DNA from: Nitrospira sp.
Lineage (GTDB): Bacteria; Nitrospirota; Nitrospiria; Nitrospirales; Nitrospiraceae
Assembly: GCA_024331085.1 (NCBI GenBank)
Contig: JANDJG010000006.1
Coordinates: 1-51,834 of the forward strand
Direction of reading: 5' to 3'
DNA length: 51,834 bases
Positions 17,840-27,188 of this stretch are shown piece by piece. Every line of letters begins with the position of its first letter. Positions within the stretch are counted from its first letter, which is position 1. The notes below the pieces were generated by a model, which was not told where the DNA came from, did not search any database, and saw nothing but the letters and a program-made list of their open reading frames with translations. The position numbers and the translations under genes are program-made.

Positions 17840-18418
17840 ATGACAAACGAACGCTATACTCTTCGGACCCAATCCCTGCTTCTTTGGCTCGTCGTTTTAT
17901 GCCCGCTCCTTTCCGGAGGCTGCGTCCACCGCATCCACGTCAATCCCGTCCCCACCGCCTCGGCGGCGGCTTCAATTCAAAAGTCCTTGCGCGTCACCGT
18001 CCGTTCTTTGGCTCTTGAAGGCGCGGACCATCGACCGGGCATCACCTTGCTCGAATGGTCGCGCGATGATGTGCATCGGGCGATCGTGCGCTACGCGGAA
18101 CAACGGAAGACCTTCGCCTCGATCGTGAACGACCGGCCCGACCTCACGTTGCAGGTGAGGACCAAGCTGACCCTGACCTCCCGGCAGGGACGTTATCACT
18201 ATCACGTCCGCGTACAAGCGGAGATGAGCGAGACAAGCCGGCCGATTAAAACCTACATCGCCGAAGGCTCCGCGCCCGGCTCGATCGCTCGGTGGGTCAC
18301 CGCGTCGGACCGCGACCCCGTCGAATCGGCGCTCAAACTGGCCTTGGACGATTTGTTCTCTCAGATTGAAGCGGACCGATCGGTCTACACGGACGAGGGG
18401 GGCACATCGGTCCCTTAA
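17840..18418 (+). CDS. Putative lipoprotein
   Basis: Signal peptide with lipobox LLSGGC. Confidence 0.6.
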   Translation: MTNERYTLRTQSLLLWLVVLCPLLSGGCVHRIHVNPVPTASAAASIQKSLRVTVRSLALEGADHRPGITLLEWSRDDVHRAIVRYAEQRKTFASIVNDRPDLTLQVRTKLTLTSRQGRYHYHVRVQAEMSETSRPIKTYIAEGSAPGSIARWVTASDRDPVESALKLALDDLFSQIEADRSVYTDEGGTSVP

Positions 18419-18477
18419 CCGGCCCGGCGAAGCATCTCGCGTGATTCGAGATTCAGTCCGTCATGAGACCGTAAACG

Positions 18478-19110
18478 TCAGGCTCCCTTCGCGCGGACGG
18501 TTTGCAGGGGGATGTATTCGGGGCAATCGAGACGGAGGGCTTGATCGCCGAACGGCGCATCGAAAAAGCGGCAGTGGTGCGGCTGATCGGCTCCCTCGTG
18601 CTCGTTCGGCCGGAAGTGGGCGCACGAGACGCACATGCGGACGACGGGGATTTCCCCTCGTTGTTGAAGAACCTGAATGAGCTTCACCAACGCCGTCAAC
18701 AGGCCGACCTGCTCCTGGGGAGAAAGTTGTTCGGTCGCCGCCGCCAGCACTTCAGGCCACGCGCTCTCCGTCTTTCCCGCCTTCGCTCCCTTGGCGGTCA
18801 GATGAACCTTGACGATGCGCTGATCCGCCTCGTCCTGGCGACGACGCACCAATCCCTTTTCGGCAAGCGTCCTGATGACCTCGGAAGCGGTCGGAAGCTT
18901 CACCGCCAATTCCCGCGCGATCGTCGAGACGGTCGCCGCCCGGTCATGACAGGACCGCAGATAAGTCAGCACTTGCATTTGCAAGGGGCCGACCCCTTTT
19001 CGCCCCTGCCTCCTCCACGTTCGGCTCTTCATCGCCAACCCGATTTTCGACAATCCCGTCACCAACCGATCCGGAAGAGGGTCTTGATTCATCTTCGCCG
19101 ACAGGGCCAT
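18478..19110 (-). CDS. MarR-family regulator with C-terminal Cys/His-rich extension
   Basis: wHTH VSTIARELAVKLPTASEVIRTLAEKGLVRRRQDEADQRIVKVHLTAKG; CVSCAHFRPNEHEGADQPHHCRFFDAPFGDQALRLDCPEY. Confidence 0.85.
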   Translation of the reverse strand: MALSAKMNQDPLPDRLVTGLSKIGLAMKSRTWRRQGRKGVGPLQMQVLTYLRSCHDRAATVSTIARELAVKLPTASEVIRTLAEKGLVRRRQDEADQRIVKVHLTAKGAKAGKTESAWPEVLAAATEQLSPQEQVGLLTALVKLIQVLQQRGEIPVVRMCVSCAHFRPNEHEGADQPHHCRFFDAPFGDQALRLDCPEYIPLQTVRAKGA

Positions 19111-19390
19111 ACGCCGCCTCTTGAGTATTGAGTATGAATCGTTGTGTTGAATCGCCTGACGCCAAGCGGGCAGTTTATGGCGTGCGGCTCGAACCCGTCA
19201 AGCCTTGATGCGATTCGCATCTTCGGCAGGCTGGCGCAGAGGAAGAGGGCGGAAGTGCTTCACCGCTTTTCCACCATGAGGGATTTCCTCTCTCGTCACG
19301 ACGAGGGCTTTATCGACATTCCCTTGTCAACATACACTTGGCGACGTCTCGCCGATCGGGCGCGCCGCGCGTGCCGCCCCACAAGGCCGA

Positions 19391-20248
19391 TCATCGGACG
19401 ACAAGGACCGAACACGAGGCATGTTGCACGACCCGAGTCGAAACGCTGCCGAGCAACGCGCGGCCGATCGCGCCGAGCCCCTTGGCGCCGGTCACGATCA
19501 AATCGGCCTTCCAGCGTTTTGCCTGCGTGAGAATCTCGCTGGCCGGCTTCCCCAATCGCATCGCTTCCTCCACCTGAAACCCGGCCTTCGCCACCTTCTC
19601 CTCATACCGCTGTGCCAACAACTTGCCGGCCTCGCGCAGCTCCGGATACTTGAGAAACGGCATCACGTGGGTGACGATCACCGCCACCGGTTCCTGCTCG
19701 GGACCGTCGGGCGTGGGGTTGAGGTGCCGCAGCAAAAACTTCACCGCCTTCTCCGACGCCGACGATCCGTCGACGGCCAGTAAAATCCGCCGCACGGGGC
19801 GGGGCGCTTCCTTCACGACCAAGACGGAACAGGGCGCGTGATGGATCGCGTGATTCGACACGCTGCCGAGCATGAAGCGATCCAGCGCGTCGAGCCCCCG
19901 CGAGCCGATGGACAGCAACTGCACGCCGCGTCCGGCCTGTTTCATGATCGTCTCCGCCACGGCGCCGCGATCCACGATCACGGTTCCTTTGAGCCCCGAC
20001 TCCTTGAGCCAAGCCTCCGCCTCCTGCTTCGTGCCTCGGGCATGCTCCTCCAGCCGTTTCACTTCGGCCTGAATGTATCGCTCCGTTCCCACAATGACGG
20101 GCTGCACCATGAAGGGCGCGCGCAACCCCGCGACGTCGACGACGTGCAGCACTCGAATCGTCGGCTTGACGGCAAACGGAATCTGCGCCGACCACTCGAG
20201 CGCCCATCGACCGAACTTCGACCCATCCGTCGCCGCCAAAATTTTCAT
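19391..20248 (-). CDS. Universal stress protein, tandem UspA domains
   Basis: MKILAATDGSKFGRWALEWS...SIGSRGLDALDRFMLGSVSNHAIHHAPCSVLVVK; second domain RRILLAVDGSSASEKAV...GAKGLGAIGRALLGSVSTRVVQHASCSVLVV. Confidence 0.93.
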   Translation of the reverse strand: MKILAATDGSKFGRWALEWSAQIPFAVKPTIRVLHVVDVAGLRAPFMVQPVIVGTERYIQAEVKRLEEHARGTKQEAEAWLKESGLKGTVIVDRGAVAETIMKQAGRGVQLLSIGSRGLDALDRFMLGSVSNHAIHHAPCSVLVVKEAPRPVRRILLAVDGSSASEKAVKFLLRHLNPTPDGPEQEPVAVIVTHVMPFLKYPELREAGKLLAQRYEEKVAKAGFQVEEAMRLGKPASEILTQAKRWKADLIVTGAKGLGAIGRALLGSVSTRVVQHASCSVLVVR

Positions 20249-20277
20249 GCCTTTATCCTTTCTGCATCCCTTGTCGT

Positions 20278-21531
20278 TCAAACCGTCCAGGCGAACCGAT
20301 CCTTGAACGTATCGACGGACAGACCGGTGATGGCCGCATAGCGGCCAAGCGTCTGCGGATTATCCAGATCATCCGCCTTCAGTCGAATCATATATTGCCG
20401 GGCGATCCGGTACGACGGCGAGTCGATATCGACCATTCGGACCTTGGTCCGTCCCGTGGCGGCATCGACCATGTCCTTGAACGGAATCGGCACGAACCGG
20501 CCGTTTTGAATTGATACCATCGCCGACGTGCCGCCGTCGAGCAGATATTGCGCCGCGCAATAGCCGAGATCGCGCGTATATTCGATGTCATAGGGAATCG
20601 GATCGGCGCATCGAAGCTCATAGCCCACGTTCTTCGCCACGAGCGTCAGAGACAGTCCCATCGCCTTGAGCTGCTTCGTCAGCTCCCGCCGTAACACATC
20701 CCCGATGTCCACCTCGCTCAACCGCAGATGGCCGTGTTCATCGCGCTCGACATAGTCCAGCCCTCCGAGATCACGGGGATCGAGGATCTCGATCACTCCC
20801 TCGGCCAATACGGCGACGCCGTCCGCCCGCCCCTGTTCCATTCGCTTCACCATGGCCCCCAGCAGAACATCGACGACTTTCCGCAAGCGAACCGGCCGTT
20901 CCCGAAACTCCTCCGGAATGATCGTCACGGTGGCCCCGGCCGCCTTCCCGATCCCCAAGGCCAGATGGCCCGCCTTGCGCCCCATCGTGACCACCAGGTA
21001 CCAGCGCGCGGTGGTGCGGGCGTCGACCATGAGGTTTTTGACGATTTCGACCCCGACATGACGGGCCGTCTGAAACCCGAAGGTGGGAATGCCGTAGGGG
21101 AGATCCAGATCATTGTCGATCGTCTTCGGCACGTGAACGACCTGAAGGCGGCCGACCGCCCGCTCCTCCACCTTCATGGCCGAATACGCCGTGTCATCTC
21201 CTCCGATCGTCACCAGCCGCGTGACGCCCAGTCCCGACAACGCGAACAGAACGTTGTCCAAGCGATCCGACGATTTTGTCGGATTCGCCCGCGACGTCCC
21301 CAGATAAGACCCTCCTTGAAAATGAATCCGGCTGACCTCCTCGATCGAAAGAGGCCTCACCTGTCCGGTGCTTCCCTCCATGAGCCACTTGAATCCGTCC
21401 AGAAAACCGATCACGTCGTCTCCACCGAGAATGCCGCGGATCGTCGCGGCGCTGATGACGCTGTTGATCCCGGGCGCCGGCCCCCCTCCGACCAGAATTC
21501 CCATCACGGTCCGCTTTGAAGCCATCATCAC
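20278..21531 (-). CDS. 6-phosphofructokinase family, PPi-dependent type by motif
   Basis: MGILVGGGPAPGINSVI, TIGGDDTAYSAMKV, VPKTIDNDLDLPYG, GRKAGHLALG. Confidence 0.9.
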   Translation of the reverse strand: MMMASKRTVMGILVGGGPAPGINSVISAATIRGILGGDDVIGFLDGFKWLMEGSTGQVRPLSIEEVSRIHFQGGSYLGTSRANPTKSSDRLDNVLFALSGLGVTRLVTIGGDDTAYSAMKVEERAVGRLQVVHVPKTIDNDLDLPYGIPTFGFQTARHVGVEIVKNLMVDARTTARWYLVVTMGRKAGHLALGIGKAAGATVTIIPEEFRERPVRLRKVVDVLLGAMVKRMEQGRADGVAVLAEGVIEILDPRDLGGLDYVERDEHGHLRLSEVDIGDVLRRELTKQLKAMGLSLTLVAKNVGYELRCADPIPYDIEYTRDLGYCAAQYLLDGGTSAMVSIQNGRFVPIPFKDMVDAATGRTKVRMVDIDSPSYRIARQYMIRLKADDLDNPQTLGRYAAITGLSVDTFKDRFAWTV

Positions 21532-21650
21532 CCTCCTTCCATCCCGCGTCCGCCCGACTCTCTCCCAGCCCCTCTCATGGGGATCCGCGACACGATCGCG
21601 TCGTTCAATGAAAGACTCTCGACATCGGCCCCGATCGGTGATCGGCCAGG

Positions 21651-23036
21651 CTACTCGGCAGGCGCCTCATCCAAACCGACGTGGGCTCGAAGACGATTGT
21701 ACTCGAAAGCGGGCAGGCCCGTTCGCCGACGGCCCGGATCGTGCGCGGCCATTTCATCGATCAGGGCGCCGACCGTTTTGCGCATCAACGGGCTCTCGGC
21801 GGCGTGGCGAGGCGTTCGGCCGCCGAGCGCAACGTGCGGCTGATCCGCCCATTCCAAATAGGCCTTCTCCAAAAACCGAGCCAGCAGGGCGCGATCTTCT
21901 TCCGGCGTCACCACCACGGCCGGCGGATCACCGGTCGTCAGGTCGGCCACCGACAGTTTTCGCGCCGGCGGCTCAACCGTCTCGCCGCGAAAGTGCAGGG
22001 AAAAGCCCAAGGCGGCCGCCAGTTCATGTTTGATCCGATCAAGCCGCTCAGGGCCGTCGCATTCCACGATCAACTGGCTGGACGTCAACGTCAGCCTCGC
22101 CACGATCTCCATTCCGGCTCCGGTCTCGACTCGCTGAACCCACACGGAGGCCGGCGGCGGACCGGAACCGGCACTCTCGCCCGCCGATCGACGGGAGGAT
22201 TGTTCGGGCTCCAACTCTTTCATGGCCGACAATTGGTCGGCAAACACCCGACGATCATGGTGGTCGTAGAGAGCCACGGCGTAGAGATACGGTCGACCGT
22301 CCGAGCCACGATAGCGGATGTGGACGACGGCGTCCACCAGCGCGTCAAGACGCAACTGCGCGAACGCCCAGAGCAGCATATAGCCGTATCGTTTGGCGAA
22401 TTCCCTCCATTCTCCGAGCGTAAAGGACCCGGTCTCAATCTCCAGCTCACGGCGCCATTCGGCGACCGTCTCGATCAACGCCGCGGCATCTTCAGGAGAG
22501 AGAAGCAACCCGCATCCGCCCCATATGGCGTCGGATGATCCCTCACCCGGCTGGCTGATGACGCGGGTAAGGATTCCGGACCCGGGCGGCGCATTTTTGA
22601 TGAAATCCCCTCCGGGCAGATGAACCGTCGCTCCATCGCCGAGAGACCGCGCCGTCACACGCGCAGAGTCCGACGAGACCAACTCGAACACGTCCATGCG
22701 GGAATGTTTCAATGGATCGAGCCACGCCCGCTCCTCGTCGGGAACATGTTCGGTGACGACGTCTCGCAACTGTTCGATGAGGCTCAACTGTCCGTCTTCG
22801 GGGTAAAAATCGCAGATCATGAACAGACCGGCCAGCTCGGTCTCCTGCGCCAGGGGCATCATGACGCCGCTCATGCCTTCTCCGATGTACGGCTTGAGCG
22901 CCCGCGCCAACGCCAGTTCACGTTGAAGGGAAAAACCCGGCTTGAGCGACAGCGCGTCAAGCCGCGCCAGCACCGAGACCAAGGACGGAGGAAGCGGAAC
23001 AAAGAACCCCGCCGCCCGCTCACTCCCGAGCTTCAT
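21651..23036 (-). CDS. Conserved hypothetical protein with C-terminal region resembling Xre/MbcA/ParS (DUF2384)-type motif
   Basis: Long ORF; C-terminal YLEWADQPHVALGGRTPRHAAESPLMRKTVGALIDEM. Confidence 0.65.
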   Translation of the reverse strand: MKLGSERAAGFFVPLPPSLVSVLARLDALSLKPGFSLQRELALARALKPYIGEGMSGVMMPLAQETELAGLFMICDFYPEDGQLSLIEQLRDVVTEHVPDEERAWLDPLKHSRMDVFELVSSDSARVTARSLGDGATVHLPGGDFIKNAPPGSGILTRVISQPGEGSSDAIWGGCGLLLSPEDAAALIETVAEWRRELEIETGSFTLGEWREFAKRYGYMLLWAFAQLRLDALVDAVVHIRYRGSDGRPYLYAVALYDHHDRRVFADQLSAMKELEPEQSSRRSAGESAGSGPPPASVWVQRVETGAGMEIVARLTLTSSQLIVECDGPERLDRIKHELAAALGFSLHFRGETVEPPARKLSVADLTTGDPPAVVVTPEEDRALLARFLEKAYLEWADQPHVALGGRTPRHAAESPLMRKTVGALIDEMAAHDPGRRRTGLPAFEYNRLRAHVGLDEAPAE

Positions 23037-23277
23037 GGATTTCTTCCATCACGATGGCTTCCGCGTCGAACCAATCGCGGAGGTCATTGCCATCCTGGCG
23101 CCCCCGCTGCTCCCATAATTCGTAAGCCTTTTTCGCGATTCGCTCCCACATCCCGTCCGGCAATTCGATCGGCTTATTCGAAACGGCGGCGGCAACGGCT
23201 GCCGATGACCGCCCTTTCGAAGGACCGGTTTTCTTTGTCTTCGCCCGCATGACACACTCCTGGGTTTCGGTTGACAA
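23020..23277 (-). CDS. DUF2934-family small protein
   Basis: WERIAKKAYELWEQRGRQDGNDLRDWFDAEAIVMEEI. Confidence 0.8.
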   Translation of the reverse strand: MSTETQECVMRAKTKKTGPSKGRSSAAVAAAVSNKPIELPDGMWERIAKKAYELWEQRGRQDGNDLRDWFDAEAIVMEEIHEARE

Positions 23278-24225
23278 TCACTGATCGGCAGGCAAGGCCG
23301 ACAGCACACGACGTTGGCTCGGTCGAAATTTTGGGCTGCGCACCATCAGAACGGGGCGGGGGGCCTTCCGCAGCACGGATTCGGCCACGCTGCCGTACAA
23401 GACATGCGACAGGCCCCGCCGCCCGTGCGTCCCCATGACGATCAGATCGATCGGCAGGGTCCGCGCCGCCTCAAGAATCGAATCGTTAGGAAGCCCTCCC
23501 CGTATCAAGCATTCACAGGGTACCCCCGCGGCATTCACCGCGCCGGCGATCTCGGCAAGCCGCTTCTCGACCGCTTCCCGGCGCCGTCTCGCGTCCGAGT
23601 GGACCAGCGTAAAATCCAGTCCGTACGAAACCGGCTCCAAAACATGGAGCACCGTGACGGACGCGCGCCCCCGCCTGGCCGCCTCAATCCCATATTCCAG
23701 CGCGTCAAGCGAGCAATCGGAAAAATCCACCGGAATCAGCAGTTTCTTGAGCGCAGGCCGAGCTTGCCGCTCACCGGCCCGTTCGGTTTCCGACCGCTCG
23801 GCCCGAACGGCCAACACCGGGCATGGCGACGTCCGAATCACGCGCTCGGCCGTACTGCCCAGCAAGACGTGTTCAAGCCCGCTCTTTCCCGCCGTGCCGA
23901 CCACGATGAGATCCACCTTCTCCGCCTCAGCCGCGGCCACGATTTCCTTGCTGGGGATGCCTCTGGCAAGACGCGACCGAACGACGATTCCCCGCTCCTC
24001 AACGCGCCCCTTGGCGGCGTCCAAATCCTGTGTAGCCTGTTTCATCAACTCGTTCAAGTACAATTGGTTCACGGGGTAGTCCGGGTTCAACCCCGGATCG
24101 AATTCCAAGACGGTCATGATCGTCAGCTCGGCTCCCCACGTTTCGGCCAGCGAACAGGCATACGCCTCCGCTCGCTCCGCGTGAGCCGAAAAGTCCGTCG
24201 CCAGCAGAATGTGTTCGACGTTCAT
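23278..24225 (-). CDS. Universal stress protein, tandem UspA domains
   Basis: MNVEHILLATDFSAHAERAEAYACSLAETWGAELTIMTVLEF...GTAGKSGLEHVLLGSTAERVIRTSPCPVLAVR; second domain KKLLIPVDFSDCSLDALEYG. Confidence 0.93.
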   Translation of the reverse strand: MNVEHILLATDFSAHAERAEAYACSLAETWGAELTIMTVLEFDPGLNPDYPVNQLYLNELMKQATQDLDAAKGRVEERGIVVRSRLARGIPSKEIVAAAEAEKVDLIVVGTAGKSGLEHVLLGSTAERVIRTSPCPVLAVRAERSETERAGERQARPALKKLLIPVDFSDCSLDALEYGIEAARRGRASVTVLHVLEPVSYGLDFTLVHSDARRRREAVEKRLAEIAGAVNAAGVPCECLIRGGLPNDSILEAARTLPIDLIVMGTHGRRGLSHVLYGSVAESVLRKAPRPVLMVRSPKFRPSQRRVLSALPADQ

Positions 24226-24290
24226 GGCCTGACTCTGTACCAGAACGATCCGAAGAGCCGCCTCTCCTTCATGATCCTGCCTCCCTTCAA

Positions 24291-24746
24291 TTAGACGGCT
24301 TCCGTGCTCAAGATCAACAATTCTCCGGTCATGGTCGGGTGAAGCGAACAACGGAACTCGTGTTTTCCCGGACGGGACAGATCAAACCGCACGGTCGCAC
24401 CGCGATGTGGATCAAGAAAGACCCCGCCCAACCCTCGTCCGTACACGATCACCCCGTTCTGTTCGATCTGCGTAGAAAGCCCCTCGAACATCATTGAGCC
24501 GAAATCGTGCCGTTCCGCATCTTCGTTCCGCACCTTGATCACCGTCGGGAGTCCCAGACGCAACGCCCCCTGCTTGGTCCTGAACTTGTAGTCCTTGATG
24601 GTCACTTCCACCACCTGTTCCGGTTCGGACAGCGCAAGCTTTCCCGACACCTGCGTGCTCCCTGACGGACCGGGAAACCAGACCATCAGACCGGCCAGAC
24701 CGGCGATTATGACCCCCGTCCACCAGCGAGCCCATTGCTTGCTCAT
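24291..24746 (-). CDS. Membrane-anchored cupredoxin-like protein
   Basis: N-terminal TM; VEVTIKDYKFRTKQGALRLGLPTVIKVRNEDAERHDF...RFDLSRPGKHEFRCSLHPTMTGELLI. Confidence 0.75.
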   Translation of the reverse strand: MSKQWARWWTGVIIAGLAGLMVWFPGPSGSTQVSGKLALSEPEQVVEVTIKDYKFRTKQGALRLGLPTVIKVRNEDAERHDFGSMMFEGLSTQIEQNGVIVYGRGLGGVFLDPHRGATVRFDLSRPGKHEFRCSLHPTMTGELLILSTEAV

Positions 24747-24761
24747 GATCTCTCCCTTCGT

Positions 24762-25262
24762 TTAAGCGGAAACCGGCTGACCGCCGGTGGCCGGCAGAGG
24801 AACGGTCAACACGGGGCAACCGGCGGTACGGACGACCTTTTCCGCTGTGCTGCCGAAAAAGATCTTGTCCACGCTGCCCGCTCGCCCGCCGTAACTGCCC
24901 ATCACGATCAGATCCACGCGCCCCGTACGAGCGGCCTTGGCGATCTCGACGAACGGGGACCCTTCGACGATGGTGCGGGCGAGCGCCACCCCCTTGGCCT
25001 CTTTCGATTCCAACAACCGGCGCGCCTTCAGACGGGCATGATGACGCAGCCTCCGTCGTTGAGCCGTCGCATCGGACGGGACGGCCACGAGTCCTAGTCG
25101 GTTGAACGCCGCCAAAGTTCCCGTATCGATGACGTGCAAGACCGTCAGTTCGGCTCCGCATACACGCGCCATCTCGCAGGCGACTCGAAAGGCCTCGTCC
25201 GAACAGGGCGAGAAATCGACCGGCACGAGAATCTTTTTGAAGAGACCGGCTTGTTGAACCAT
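24762..25262 (-). CDS. Universal stress protein, single domain
   Basis: LFKKILVPVDFSPCSDEAFRVACEMARVCGAELTVLHVID...VMGSYGGRAGSVDKIFFGSTAEKVVRTAGCPVLTV. Confidence 0.92.
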   Translation of the reverse strand: MVQQAGLFKKILVPVDFSPCSDEAFRVACEMARVCGAELTVLHVIDTGTLAAFNRLGLVAVPSDATAQRRRLRHHARLKARRLLESKEAKGVALARTIVEGSPFVEIAKAARTGRVDLIVMGSYGGRAGSVDKIFFGSTAEKVVRTAGCPVLTVPLPATGGQPVSA

Positions 25263-25444
25263 GGAATCCTCCTCTCTACCGGAAGCCAGCAAGGGCGGTG
25301 CCACTTGAAGAACCTGTATCACATGGGCGATAGTGGCCGCACGATTCAGGGGAATCTCGGCCGGAACTCCGTCTTCTTTCACTTGAGCAAGGGTGGCGAG
25401 GGTAAGTGGGCTGCCGCCCTCGATCGTCGCAGAAGGGGGCTCCT

Positions 25445-25474
25445 TGCTACAGATGCAATCTTATCGATGTAGCA
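25445..25474. promoter_or_regulatory. Inverted repeat TGCTACA-N16-TGTAGCA
   Basis: Perfect 7-bp arms in the ~460 bp gap between divergent Usp genes. Confidence 0.35.
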
Positions 25475-25721
25475 GAAGGCCCCACTGATGAAACGACTTT
25501 TGGGGTGACGAAAGGCTCAAGGTGGAACTTCTCTTGTCTGTTCACCCTTTTCACCCTTTGCTTTTTCCCACTGACGCCGGACGCAGCCGTGTGGAAACGG
25601 CATCGGATTTGCTGGGTCGGATTTACGGGATGGGAGCACGTCGCCGTTGTGGACGGCGATTCAACCGATGAGACAATGAAACCCATCATTTCGGTGCTTC
25701 CGCAAAAGGAAGGGGACATTC

Positions 25722-26585
25722 ATGAAACTTTTGCTCGCAGTCGACGGTTCAGACCACTCATATGAAGCGGTGCGCGCGCTGAAGTATTTGAGTCGCGCGG
25801 AAGAGCTGCATATCGTGCATGTCTTGGACGTCCCGACGCCGGCCTATCCCTCCATGATCCCTGAAGTGACGCGAGAGTTCTATGAGACAGCCGAGCGCAC
25901 CATGCGGGAAGAAGGCACGAGGCTGTTGGAGCGGATCGTGTCGCTGCTCCCGATGGAAGTCGGCCCGGTGACCAAGCATCTGGTCGTCGGATCTCCGGCG
26001 GATCAAATTATTGCGATGGCCGAACAATTCAAGGTGGACCTCGTGCTGCTCGGAACGCGCGGCTTCGGGCCGATCAAAGAACGGCTGTTGGGCAGCGTGG
26101 CCCATCGCGTGCTGACGTTCGCTCCGAGCGCCAAGCTGATTCTTCGTGGTCCGCTGAAAGCGTTGGACAAAGTCCTGCTCCCGCTGCGGGGCGCCGATGA
26201 CGCGGAACATGCGCTCCGATTTCTCCAACAACGGCCGTTCCGAAATCCACCTATGCTCACTCTCTTCACCGTCTTGCCCCATACCAAGCCGCCATGGCCG
26301 GTCAATGACGCCGCCGCCGAACAGATGGAAGCCCAGGCGCTCCGCGAGGCCGAGGCCTTCCTCAATGATACGGCGGCTAAATTGCCGGCTCTCGGCCATG
26401 AGACCCGGGTCGTCGCTTCGTTGGGCACTCCGGTCGAAGGGATTCTGAAAGAAGCCGGGGCCTGGCAGCCCGACCTCATTCTCATGGGATCCCGCGGGCG
26501 CAAAGGCGTCTCGCGGCTCGTGCTGGGCAGTGTCTCTCACGCGTTGTTGCACCAAGGAGCCTATCCATTGATGATCTTCAGTTGA
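25722..26585 (+). CDS. Universal stress protein, tandem UspA domains
   Basis: MKLLLAVDGSDHSYEAVRALKYL...GTRGFGPIKERLLGSVAHRVLTFAPSAKLIL; second copy GSRGRKGVSRLVLGSVSHALLHQGAYPLMIF. Confidence 0.93.
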   Translation: MKLLLAVDGSDHSYEAVRALKYLSRAEELHIVHVLDVPTPAYPSMIPEVTREFYETAERTMREEGTRLLERIVSLLPMEVGPVTKHLVVGSPADQIIAMAEQFKVDLVLLGTRGFGPIKERLLGSVAHRVLTFAPSAKLILRGPLKALDKVLLPLRGADDAEHALRFLQQRPFRNPPMLTLFTVLPHTKPPWPVNDAAAEQMEAQALREAEAFLNDTAAKLPALGHETRVVASLGTPVEGILKEAGAWQPDLILMGSRGRKGVSRLVLGSVSHALLHQGAYPLMIFS

Positions 26586-26598
26586 GAGGGAACCGGCC

Positions 26599-26763
26599 AT
26601 GCCCATGTATGAGTACAAGTGTCTCGATTGCGGAAAGGAATCGCTCCTGGTCGTGACGCTCAAGGCACATGAACAGGGAGACGTGGCCTGTCCGGCCTGC
26701 GGGAGCAAAAGGCTTGAGCAACGCTTCAGTCCGTTCATCGCGCACACGAGCAAGAAAAGTTAG
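26599..26763 (+). CDS. FmdB-family zinc ribbon protein (small ORF missing from the ORF track)
   Basis: Manual translation MPMYEYKCLDCGKESLLVVTLKAHEQGDVACPACGSKRLEQRFSPFIAHTSKKS*. Confidence 0.85.
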   Translation: MPMYEYKCLDCGKESLLVVTLKAHEQGDVACPACGSKRLEQRFSPFIAHTSKKS

Positions 26764-26772
26764 GGGGCCTTC

Positions 26773-27153
26773 GTGCGCAGAAACAGAGAGGTCGCCGCGC
26801 TCATCGGTCTTGTGTCGCTCTTGGTTCTGATCGACTCGGCGATACCGGCCGGTCTTTCCGCGCAGGAGTATCCTCCCGATCCGGAACGAGGGAAAGCGAT
26901 TTATGCGCGCCACTGTCGCTCTTGCCACGGAGACAAGGGCGAGGGGAACGGGCCGTCGGCGGAGACCTTGCCCCTTCCGCCAGCCGATTTTCGCCATGTT
27001 CGGTCGATCCTCAAATCGGATGAGGACCTGTTGCGGGTGATCGAACATGGCGTCGTCTTCAGTCCGATGCACGCCTGGCGAGGACGGCTGGCCGATGAAG
27101 AAATGCAGGATGTGTTGGCCTACATTCGCCTGCTCTCACAATCCAGCCCGTGA
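26773..27153 (+). CDS. Monoheme cytochrome c
   Basis: Signal peptide; GKAIYARHCRSCHGDKGEGNGPSAETLPLPPADF...MHAWRGRLADEEMQDVLAYIR. Confidence 0.9.
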   Translation: MRRNREVAALIGLVSLLVLIDSAIPAGLSAQEYPPDPERGKAIYARHCRSCHGDKGEGNGPSAETLPLPPADFRHVRSILKSDEDLLRVIEHGVVFSPMHAWRGRLADEEMQDVLAYIRLLSQSSP

Positions 27154-27188
27154 CATCCGGTTCGGCGCCGAGGACGACACCATCGACC

